NCBI GenBank assembly: GCA_964419255.1
Contig: CAYQOU010000072.1
Location: forward strand, 1 to 20,368
DNA length: 20,368 bases
Origin: CAZPHU01 sp964419255
Lineage (GTDB): Bacteria; Fibrobacterota; Chitinivibrionia; Chitinivibrionales; CAYFVL01
Direction of reading: 5' to 3'
Each line of letters opens with the position of its first letter. Within the stretch, counting starts at the first letter, position 1. The notes below the pieces were generated by a model, which was given only the letters and a program-made list of their open reading frames with translations, was not told the DNA's origin and ran no database searches. The translations under genes were made by a program, and so were the position numbers. This document shows, piece after piece, positions 7,892-14,440 of the stretch.

Positions 7892-7907
7892 GTTCACTAA
7901 AGTGAAC
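7892..7907. promoter_or_regulatory. Candidate operator dyad GTTCAC-N4-GTGAAC, copy 2
   Basis: GTTCAC-TAAA-GTGAAC, with arms of 7 bp when flanking T and A are counted (7891-7908). The core and spacing match the dyad at 5000-5015. A single GTTCAC lies 30 nt upstream (7862-7867). A T7 run begins 5 nt after the dyad, so a weak intrinsic terminator for the upstream operon is an alternative reading. The matching arm sequence in two different contexts makes a protein-binding site more likely. Confidence 0.55.
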
Positions 7908-7925
7908 ATGCGTTTTTTTCAGACG

Positions 7926-7954
7926 TAGATAAATACGCTCTGTTATCTTATTTT
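7926..7954 (+). promoter_or_regulatory. Weak promoter-like hexamers at the same offset from dyad 2
   Basis: TAGATA (7926-7931), 17 nt, TATTTT (7949-7954). Each matches the sigma70 consensus at 4 of 6 positions. The offsets from the dyad (18 nt to the first hexamer) equal those at the regulator promoter. I chose these hexamers because of that offset, so the match is partly post hoc. If real, the leader to 8139 is about 180 nt. Confidence 0.25.
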
Positions 7955-8128
7955 GTTTCTATGAGGTTGTGTTAGCGTTTTGTTAGAAACGGGTTGTTTG
8001 CACTTCAAGCCCACGCGCACAATTATTATCATCGATCTAAACAGATGAGGATGCTCAATGCTTTCGTGTTTGAAAAAGGGGTGTGGCGATGAAGTTACAA
8101 GGTTAACACATAATATAGATAAGGCGAG

Positions 8129-8133
8129 AGGAG
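8129..8133 (+). promoter_or_regulatory. Ribosome binding site deciding the start of the arylsulfotransferase-like gene
   Basis: AGGAG lies 5 nt before the ATG at 8139. That start puts a signal peptide at the N-terminus, whereas the upstream in-frame ATG at 8058 would add 27 hydrophilic residues before it. Confidence 0.8.
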
Positions 8134-8138
8134 ACATT

Positions 8139-9635
8139 ATGTTTAGGATCAAAAGAGATGCTGTGCTGTTTTCAATCTGCTGTTTTGTCGGATTGGGTTT
8201 AGCACAGGAGGTGTATGATGGATATGTTTTGTATGATCAGGGAAGAAATGTATACCTGATGAATAATGATAAAGAGGTTGTTTACTCATGGGAAAATCTC
8301 GGCGAGAATCCCTACGGGGTTTATATGAATGAAAACGGTAACCTGATCAGGCCGTGTAAAACCGATCAGCCGGGAATCGAGTATGCGGTTTCTTTCGGCT
8401 CGGTACAGGAGATAGATAAAAACGGCAATCCTCTATGGACCTTTAACTATAAGAGCGACTCTCTTGTCGGACACCATGATATCGCTCTGATGCCCAATGG
8501 CAATTTCCTGCTCATAGCCTACGAAGAGAAAACCGTCGAGGAGGCGCGAAGCGTAGGCTTTGACACCGACAGTGATATTCTGCTTGAGCATATAGTGGAA
8601 GTTCAGCCTCCGGAGAATGGTCAGGGTGAGCCGCAGATTGTGTGGAAGTGGCATATCTGGGATCATTTGACCACCGGCAATGAACCCGAGCTTTTCGACG
8701 CGGGCATAGAGACAAACGGCGGCTGGGGAGGCGGCTGGGGTGGTGGGGGAATGTTTGGTACCAATGAGTGGATGCACATGAATGGGATCGATTATAATCC
8801 GGAGCTCGACCAGATCATGTTCTCATCGCGCTACTTCAGCGAATTATACATCATCGATCATAGCACGTCTACAGAGGAAGCCGCCGGCCACAGTGGTGGA
8901 AACAGCGGTAAAGGCGGTGATATACTGTTTCGCTGGGGAAAGCCCGCAAATTACGGGGCGCAGGGAACCCAGTGGGTTCATGGGGCACTTCATTGCCCGA
9001 TGTGGGTGCCGCAGGGTTATCCGGGAGAAGGAAATATCACGGTGTTTGTCAACACCACCCAGAGCGACAACTCCGCCGTGTACGAGATTGCACCGCAGAA
9101 GCAGGGGCAGTACAACTACGTGCAGGACGGTTCGGTGGCGCCGATCTGGTCGTTTGAAGACCTGTCCTCTCAGGTCATGAGCGGTGCGCATCGTCTGCCC
9201 AACGGCAACACGTTCATATGTGAAGCATCATCGGGACGTTTACTGGAAGTAAACCCCTCAGGAGATGTGGTTTGGGAGCATACCCCATCCAACACGTTTA
9301 ACATGCAGCCACGGGCGATGAAATACGGCAGTGATTATCCCGGCATTCAAAATCTGTTGGGAACAACAGTCAGAAAAGATTCACCAAATGAGCTACAGAA
9401 TCGAATAGCGCAAATCGATATCGCACTTAAAGGCAGAAATTTAGAGGTGCAGAATGTAGCTGGACGGGGAAAAATTGATGTCGTGGATATTGCGGGAAAA
9501 GAGGTTTTAAGCAGGAATATTGCCCAGGGACTATCCACCATTCCCGTCAGCCATTTGACAGCAGGTATGTATGTGGTATCGGTACGAAACCGTGAAGGGG
9601 TGACAAAAAAGGTCGTTCACAGAATATGCAAATAG
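8139..9635 (+). CDS. Secreted arylsulfotransferase (ASST)-family protein with C-terminal sorting domain
   Basis: 498 aa from the ATG at 8139. Signal peptide 1-23 ends in GLA before QEV. The body is an ASST-type beta-propeller. Recognisable blocks are HHDIALMPNGNFLLIAYE (112-129), WKWHIWDHL (169-177), EWMHMNGIDYNPELDQIMFSS (210-230, then Arg231), HGALHCP (281-287) and GAHRLPNGNTFICE (349-362). Histidines 213, 281 and 351 sit where the family keeps conserved histidines; characterised ASSTs transfer sulfate through a catalytic histidine. A Gly/Trp-rich insert (193-207) is unusual. The last ~65 residues (KIDVVDIAGKEVL, LTAGMYVVSV) form a type IX-secretion-like sorting module. Family membership is fairly sure; the substrate, and whether it is a true sulfotransferase, are not. 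It is followed after 92 nt by the FGE-like gene. Confidence 0.85.
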   Translation: MFRIKRDAVLFSICCFVGLGLAQEVYDGYVLYDQGRNVYLMNNDKEVVYSWENLGENPYGVYMNENGNLIRPCKTDQPGIEYAVSFGSVQEIDKNGNPLWTFNYKSDSLVGHHDIALMPNGNFLLIAYEEKTVEEARSVGFDTDSDILLEHIVEVQPPENGQGEPQIVWKWHIWDHLTTGNEPELFDAGIETNGGWGGGWGGGGMFGTNEWMHMNGIDYNPELDQIMFSSRYFSELYIIDHSTSTEEAAGHSGGNSGKGGDILFRWGKPANYGAQGTQWVHGALHCPMWVPQGYPGEGNITVFVNTTQSDNSAVYEIAPQKQGQYNYVQDGSVAPIWSFEDLSSQVMSGAHRLPNGNTFICEASSGRLLEVNPSGDVVWEHTPSNTFNMQPRAMKYGSDYPGIQNLLGTTVRKDSPNELQNRIAQIDIALKGRNLEVQNVAGRGKIDVVDIAGKEVLSRNIAQGLSTIPVSHLTAGMYVVSVRNREGVTKKVVHRICK

Positions 9636-9727
9636 ATGTGGGGCAATTGCGGGTGGTAACAGTTGCAGGTATGTTTTACAGGTGACGAAAATTTTTATAT
9701 GTCAAATTTTCTGAAAGGGAGCAGGGT

Positions 9728-11269
9728 ATGTACAGGCTTATCCTTTTGACAATATGTGTGGCGCTCGGTGGCGTTTCTGCGCAGGAGGTTTCTTTGTCCG
9801 GGATCGTAACCGACGAACAGGGAAACGCGGTCGCCGGCGCTGCCGTCAGGCTGTCATCCGACAGTGACAAAGATTATGTGGTGGAGACAAACCAAGCCGG
9901 AGAGTTTACACTCGATGCAACTCTGGCGGTATCTCCCCGCCACATGCACCAAACAGGCTCCGGTCTCAGAGCATCCATCGTTAACGGGAGTGCTCGTGTG
10001 TATGTGCCGCAGGCCGGGCAGAGAGTGTCGGTAAAGGTCTTCAACACGCTTGGGGAAAAACTGAGCTCACACAGTCAGGTGGCCGAGAGGGGCGGGTGGA
10101 GCAGCATTGCTCTGTGTTCCAGTCCGCTTGCCAACGGGCTGTATCTGGTTAAACTGCAGGTGGGAACAAACTCATGTATTCTCAAAACCGGTTATAACAA
10201 CAAAGTCGGGCTATACGGCACAAACAGCGTGAGAGCACACAACACAATGTCATTGAGTAAAAGAGCTGCTGCAGCCGATGTGGTCGATACGATAATTGTG
10301 CGGGCAGATGGTTACGCCTACACCCGGTATCCGATCGAAGAATACGAGCAAAGCGGGTTGGAGATCGTTACGCAGTCACTGAACCCGTGGCAGCCGCGGG
10401 GCGAGCTGGAATACGATGGTGGGATGGTAAAGATCGTTGCTGCGGGGCATTCTTTTGAGATGGGGCAGCCCGATCAGAACATCTGGGAAAATGAGCGGTC
10501 GGATATGGAGCAGCCGGTGCATATCGTCGAATTTACTCATGATTTCTGGATGGACACCACGGAAGTGACGCAGGGGATGTATGAGACGGTCATGAGTGCA
10601 AGCTATGAGGAGTATACGACGCCCGAGTTTGCGTATAGTGTCGGCGAACAGTTTCCCGCCCATTGTGTATTATGGGGTGATGCCGCACTCTACTGTAACG
10701 CAAAAAGTAAGCAGGATGGGCTTGATACGGTTTACAGCTACTCTGCGATTCAGGGGGTGCCCGGTAACAACTGCAGCCTTCAGGAGGTGGTTGTTGATTT
10801 CGATGCAAACGGATATCGACTGCCGACTGAGGCCGAATGGGAGTATGCATGCAAGGGAGGAACGTTTACGGATTACTACTGGGGTGACAACTACTCCCGG
10901 GATTATCCGGCCACAGAAGAGCAGATCGCGCGGGTCAGTGAACATGCTGTATGGTCCGGAAACTCATGGGATATGGGGGCGGAAAACGATCTTTACGGTC
11001 CTCACGCAGCAGGCTTGGCTACCCCCAACGCCTATGGTCTATATGAAATGGCCGGTAATGTATATGAATGGTGCAACGATTACTGGGGCGAATACCCTTC
11101 CGGCACGGTGACAGATCCAACAGGGCCGGAGAGTGGCAATCATCACTGTCTGCGAGGAGGCAGCTGGGGTACTGATGCATCTTTTCTAAGATCTGCAAAC
11201 AGGTATTCGAAATTTCCCGACTACCCATACTTTTTCGTCGGTTTTAGGATCGTCCGTCCGATTGACTGA
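9728..11269 (+). CDS. Secreted FGE-sulfatase (SUMF1)-fold protein, probably not a true FGE
   Basis: 513 aa with AAGGGAG 6 nt before the ATG. Signal peptide 1-19 (GVSAQ). Residues ~20-66 are a carboxypeptidase-regulatory-like domain (VSLSGIVTDEQGNAVAGAAV). Residues ~88-155 resemble a sorting or FlgD-like module (VSVKVFNTLGEKL; LANGLYLVKLQVG), unusual in being internal. Residues ~231-510 are the FGE-sulfatase fold: MVKIVAAGHSFEMG, WMDTTEVTQGMYE, GYRLPTEAEWEYAC (362-375), GLYEMAGNVYEWCNDYW (437-453), CLRGGSW (474-480), VGFRIVR. After GGSW the sequence is GTDASFLRSANRYS, with no counterpart of the cysteine pair used by formylglycine-generating enzymes. It is more likely a sugar-binding or another FGE-fold activity. 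CotH follows after 21 nt, so the two are probably co-transcribed. Confidence 0.87.
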   Translation: MYRLILLTICVALGGVSAQEVSLSGIVTDEQGNAVAGAAVRLSSDSDKDYVVETNQAGEFTLDATLAVSPRHMHQTGSGLRASIVNGSARVYVPQAGQRVSVKVFNTLGEKLSSHSQVAERGGWSSIALCSSPLANGLYLVKLQVGTNSCILKTGYNNKVGLYGTNSVRAHNTMSLSKRAAAADVVDTIIVRADGYAYTRYPIEEYEQSGLEIVTQSLNPWQPRGELEYDGGMVKIVAAGHSFEMGQPDQNIWENERSDMEQPVHIVEFTHDFWMDTTEVTQGMYETVMSASYEEYTTPEFAYSVGEQFPAHCVLWGDAALYCNAKSKQDGLDTVYSYSAIQGVPGNNCSLQEVVVDFDANGYRLPTEAEWEYACKGGTFTDYYWGDNYSRDYPATEEQIARVSEHAVWSGNSWDMGAENDLYGPHAAGLATPNAYGLYEMAGNVYEWCNDYWGEYPSGTVTDPTGPESGNHHCLRGGSWGTDASFLRSANRYSKFPDYPYFFVGFRIVRPID

Positions 11270-11290
11270 TAGTAAGAAGGAAAGAACTCT

Positions 11291-12856
11291 ATGAAACATT
11301 TCAAATTATTATTACATACATGGGCGGTTTTATCGGCAGCTGTAGTACTGTTTGCGGGAGCCGGCATGTCCCAGGCCGATGACTCGACCACTGTTATCTT
11401 TGATGAAAACTATATCGGCACATACCACTTGGAATTCTATATTGACGACTGGGAAGATTCTCTGGTATTCAATTATGAAAACGGTGAGGAGTATATGCCC
11501 GCCCGTTTCATCTGCGGTGATATCGAACTGGACAGCATCGGAGTGAGGTACAAGGGCAATTCTTCATACACGATGTCCATGAGTTCCAAAAAAAAGCCGC
11601 TGAAATTTAAGTTTGACAAATACAAGGATTACACATTCTATGATGAGAAGATCCTGAATTTCGTAAATTGCGTCAAAGATCCCAGTTTTATGCGTGAGCG
11701 GATCGGATACGCGATTGCCGCAAAGTATATGCCGGTGCCGCGAACCTCGTATGCAAACATCTATATCGAGGGTGAGCTTATCGGCTTGTACATTCAGGTG
11801 GAGCAGGTTGATAAGAAATTTCTGTCCCGTCATTTTATGGACAACGATTTCAACCTGTATAAGGTTGGTGATGCGGGAGCGGGGTTGTTGTATCTGGGAG
11901 GTGATAAGGCCGCCTATGATTCTCTGTACCATCTCAAAACCAATGAGGATCAAGACGACTGGAGCCGGTTTATTCACATGCTGGATGTGCTTAATAATGC
12001 TCCTGATTCTACATTTGTCAGAGACATCAAACAACATCTGAACATCGATCGCTGCATTCAGCACATTGCACTGTCGATGGTGATATCACATTTTGACAGC
12101 TATGCGGGATCGGGAAGAAATTACTACTTCTACGATGATGTTCCCGGTCGTCAGTTTCAGCTCATCCCCTGGGATCACGATCAGTGTTTTGGGGTTTTTG
12201 GTAATAATTGGGACGTCATCCGGGCGGATATCATCGATTTTCCCCATCTGGACCAGCGACCTCTGCTGCGACGGGTGCTGGAAAACGACTCGCTTCGTCA
12301 GGTGTATATCGGCTACATCGAAGAGATGGTCACCGGTCCATGTTCAGAGGATTCTATAGCGGCGGTTGCACAGCGCATCCGGCCTCTTATCGACAGCAGC
12401 GTGCAGGCGGATCCCAATAAGTTTTTCTCCTATGACGATTTCATTACAAACATAGAAAGTGGTGTATCTCTGGGGCCGGCAGGATCGATTCCGGGGCTTG
12501 CCTCCTTTGCCCGCCAGCGAAACCAGGAGATTCTGGGCCAGATCGAAGAGTATCGTTCCATGCCGATACGATCGGCATTCCAAAACAAAGCATCACCTGA
12601 GATGTCGGTGAGTTCATTTATCTCAGGAGGTGGCGATGTAACTGTCCGCTATAAACTTGCGGCAAAGGATGAATCGGCGATTCTCTCCATATTTACGGCG
12701 CAAGGCCAATGTCTTGAACGGGTGCAGGTGGGGGGAAAACCCTTCGGAATAAACGAATATGTATGGAAAAACCACTATATACCTGGGGGAGTCTATTTTT
12801 TCAGGTTGTCGTCTAAAGAGAAGATTCTCACCGACAGGTTAACAGTCATACGGTAG
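11291..12856 (+). CDS. Secreted CotH-family protein kinase with C-terminal sorting domain
   Basis: 521 aa; AAGGA lies about 9 nt before the ATG. Signal peptide 1-29 (GMSQA). CotH-kinase motifs appear in order: GVRYKGNSS (84-92), KKKPLKFKF (100-108), GLYIQVEQVD (165-174), SHFDSYAGSGRNYYFYDD (266-283) and LIPWDHDQCFG (291-301). CotH proteins are atypical protein kinases, known from phosphorylation of Bacillus spore-coat proteins. The likely nucleotide/metal-binding Asn277, Asp295 and Asp297 are present, so it looks active. Residues ~436-521 form a type IX-secretion or FlgD-like tail (AILSIFTAQGQCLERV; GGVYFFRLSSKEKILTDRLTV). Many CotH proteins carry lamin-tail domains in the same chain; here they are in separate genes, including the next one. 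Likely role: phosphorylating surface or secreted proteins. Confidence 0.9.
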   Translation: MKHFKLLLHTWAVLSAAVVLFAGAGMSQADDSTTVIFDENYIGTYHLEFYIDDWEDSLVFNYENGEEYMPARFICGDIELDSIGVRYKGNSSYTMSMSSKKKPLKFKFDKYKDYTFYDEKILNFVNCVKDPSFMRERIGYAIAAKYMPVPRTSYANIYIEGELIGLYIQVEQVDKKFLSRHFMDNDFNLYKVGDAGAGLLYLGGDKAAYDSLYHLKTNEDQDDWSRFIHMLDVLNNAPDSTFVRDIKQHLNIDRCIQHIALSMVISHFDSYAGSGRNYYFYDDVPGRQFQLIPWDHDQCFGVFGNNWDVIRADIIDFPHLDQRPLLRRVLENDSLRQVYIGYIEEMVTGPCSEDSIAAVAQRIRPLIDSSVQADPNKFFSYDDFITNIESGVSLGPAGSIPGLASFARQRNQEILGQIEEYRSMPIRSAFQNKASPEMSVSSFISGGGDVTVRYKLAAKDESAILSIFTAQGQCLERVQVGGKPFGINEYVWKNHYIPGGVYFFRLSSKEKILTDRLTVIR

Positions 12857-12867
12857 AACCTTACCGT
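12850..12867 (+). other. Small hairpin over the cotH-like stop codon
   Basis: ACGGTA (12850-12855) and TACCGT (12862-12867) are perfect complements around a 6-nt loop and include the TAG stop. It lies just before AAAGGAGG (12871-12878), the strongest ribosome binding site in the window. It has no T-run, so it may be an mRNA stability or translation element, or chance. Confidence 0.35.
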
Positions 12868-12887
12868 CTTAAAGGAGGACATAAAAA

Positions 12888-13496
12888 ATGCGCTTTATTA
12901 TATATCTGTTATTATTTTCGGCATATGGCGTTTGCGCCCTGTTGTTGGGATCATGTGAAAACGTGTCACCCAAAGAGCCGGGCGGCACGGACCTGCAGCA
13001 GTTGCGGGATAATCTGAAGATCACCGAGATTCATTACCATCCTTTTGACAGCTTCGAGATCAGCGGAAAGGAATTTGAATTCATAGAGCTGAAAAATGTG
13101 GGCTCAAAGAAGCTGGATCTTTCCGATGTGGCTTTCACCGATGGAATCGACTATACTTTCCCATCAGGCGCTGCAGTGGAGCCGGGGGCATTTATCGTGC
13201 TGGCATCCAATGAGACTCGTTTTGCCGAGCGATATGGTTTTGAGCCGTTTGATACATACGATGGCACTCAGCTGAGCAATGGGGGGGAAGAGCTTGAGTT
13301 GTCCAGGATTTCCTCAGGGTCAGTTATTATATACATGCACTACGATGATGAAGCACCCTGGCCGCTGGAAGCCGATGGACTTGGGTATTCGCTCATCTCC
13401 TGTGAAACCAACCCTTCGGGTGATCCGGCCGAGCCGTCGTACTGGTGTGTCTCTTCCGACTATCACGGATCGCCGGGGCGAGACGATACAGAATGA
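12888..13496 (+). CDS. Lamin-tail-domain lipoprotein
   Basis: 202 aa, preceded by AAAGGAGG with 9-nt spacing. The signal sequence ends in LLLGSC, a good lipobox (Cys23). A single lamin-tail domain spans ~43-170: ITEIHYHP (45-52), EFEFIELKN (62-70), LSDVAFTDGIDYTFP (78-92), GAFIVLASN (100-108), then EAPWPLEADGLGYSLI (155-170). Lamin-tail domains in bacteria occur in surface and secreted proteins, often fused to CotH kinase domains, and are thought to bind ligands or membranes. This protein closely resembles the first domain of the protein at 18557-20098. It lies 31 nt after cotH and could be its substrate or anchor. A run of seven G sits at 13281-13287. Confidence 0.87.
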   Translation: MRFIIYLLLFSAYGVCALLLGSCENVSPKEPGGTDLQQLRDNLKITEIHYHPFDSFEISGKEFEFIELKNVGSKKLDLSDVAFTDGIDYTFPSGAAVEPGAFIVLASNETRFAERYGFEPFDTYDGTQLSNGGEELELSRISSGSVIIYMHYDDEAPWPLEADGLGYSLISCETNPSGDPAEPSYWCVSSDYHGSPGRDDTE

Positions 13497-13655
13497 GTCC
13501 GGTATAATCCTCAAGATGTCAAGCTGGTGCGCCTGTTCAAGCTTTGCCGCCCGTACAAACTGATGTGAAATTATGTTTGAAAAGCCGGCCGATCACACCG
13601 CTTTGGCCAGAGGGGCACCATATGCCGCAGTGATATGCGTGGTAGCCGACACGAC

Positions 13656-13694
13656 AGAAGAAGTAGAAATAGAGAGAGAAAGAGAGAAGGAGAA
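13656..13694 (+). other. Purine-rich tract before the DUF4956 gene
   Basis: About 39 nt almost entirely of A and G (interrupted only by T at 13664 and 13670), mostly GAGA and GAAGAA, ending with the AAGGAG that is the probable ribosome binding site of the next gene. The 207-nt space from the lamin-tail stop (13497-13703) is the widest gap in the 11291-20098 cluster. It contains no clear promoter or terminator. A purine-rich leader may keep the start site unstructured. Confidence 0.5.
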
Positions 13695-13703
13695 TACAGA
13701 GAA

Positions 13704-14387
13704 ATGTTGGATTTTTTGACACTTCAGACAACATCGACAAACCCGTCGATAATCAGCATCATCTACACGGTGCTCGTATCGTTTGCATTATCCTCGCTTA
13801 TTGCACTGACCTACGAGAAAACATACTGCGGTTTATCATACTCCAGAAACTATGTACAGGCATTGATCCTGGTTGCCATTGTCGCAGGAACGATAATGCA
13901 GGCGATGGGTGATAATCCGGTGCGTGGTCTGGGTATTTTGGGTGCGCTGGCAATCATCCGGTTTAGAACGGTTTTCAAGGACCCCAGAGATATCATTTTC
14001 ATGTTTGCAGCCGTTGCCGCCGGTATTGCGTGCGGGGTGTTTGGATACGGAATCGCTATCGTGGGGACACTTGGGTTTTGCGGCGCTGCGGTGGTGCTTT
14101 ATTTCTCGCCCTTTGGTCAGACAAGGTATTTCGATGGTATGCTTCGATTTAATCTGGAGAGCGACACCGCAAATGATGATCGTCTGGAAGGTATCATGAA
14201 AACCTACTGTAAAAATTTCGCATTGATCAGCCTTCGGGAAATGGCGCAGGGCGATCGGTTGGACTACGCATATCATGTAAAGCTGAATAATAATGTGACC
14301 AAGGAGAAATTTGTCGGCGAGATGCGTAGACTGGCATCAATAAAGGATATAAATCTTCTGCTGCAAGAGACGACTGTCGAGTTGTAA
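13704..14387 (+). CDS. DUF4956 multi-pass membrane protein
   Basis: 227 aa from the ATG at 13704; AAGGAG lies 11 nt upstream. A longer frame from 13635 would add an Arg/Glu-rich segment translated from the purine tract and is unlikely. Four membrane segments: ~16-36, ~50-67, ~96-113 and ~117-135. Between the second and third is RFRTVFKDPRDIIF (86-99), a DUF4956 hallmark. The C-terminal ~90 residues (140-227) form a soluble alpha/beta domain, probably cytoplasmic. The family has no established function but is a frequent neighbour of VTC-domain and CotH genes. Here it is the only multi-pass inner-membrane protein in a cluster that has an adaptor and an outer-membrane channel, so it may form the membrane passage for the VTC product (inference). 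Confidence 0.88.
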   Translation: MLDFLTLQTTSTNPSIISIIYTVLVSFALSSLIALTYEKTYCGLSYSRNYVQALILVAIVAGTIMQAMGDNPVRGLGILGALAIIRFRTVFKDPRDIIFMFAAVAAGIACGVFGYGIAIVGTLGFCGAAVVLYFSPFGQTRYFDGMLRFNLESDTANDDRLEGIMKTYCKNFALISLREMAQGDRLDYAYHVKLNNNVTKEKFVGEMRRLASIKDINLLLQETTVEL

Positions 14388-14440
14388 TATATACAAAACG
14401 GCAAATTCCCCGCTACACTTCTTTGATCGGAATAGTACCT

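Larger units (their letters stand above)
7591..8138. other. Long intergenic region before the arylsulfotransferase-like gene
   Basis: No gene is supported here. A cysteine-rich frame at 7659-7928 lacks a ribosome binding site and a recognisable pattern. The region contains a 7-bp hairpin (7683-7701), three tandem TGTTC pentamers (7881-7895), the second GTTCAC dyad, a T7 run (7913-7919) and a near copy of the first hairpin arm (7973-7990). No strong terminator immediately follows the lipoprotein gene. Confidence 0.6.

Noticed and set aside
7891..7919. Second dyad plus T7 as an intrinsic terminator
   Set aside because: The stem is only 7 bp and separated from the T-run by several bases, and the same arms recur ahead of another gene. 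Kept as an alternative, not the main call.
7659..7928. Plus-strand 89-codon Cys-rich frame
   Set aside because: No credible start signal; it spans the dyad and TGTTC repeats, which look regulatory. Its cysteines are not in a known spacing.
8058..8138. Upstream in-frame ATG as the start of the ASST-like gene
   Set aside because: It would bury the signal peptide behind 27 hydrophilic residues; the ATG at 8139 has a better-placed AGGAG.
9728..11269. True formylglycine-generating enzyme
   Set aside because: The fold matches, but the cysteine pair expected after the GGSW block is missing.
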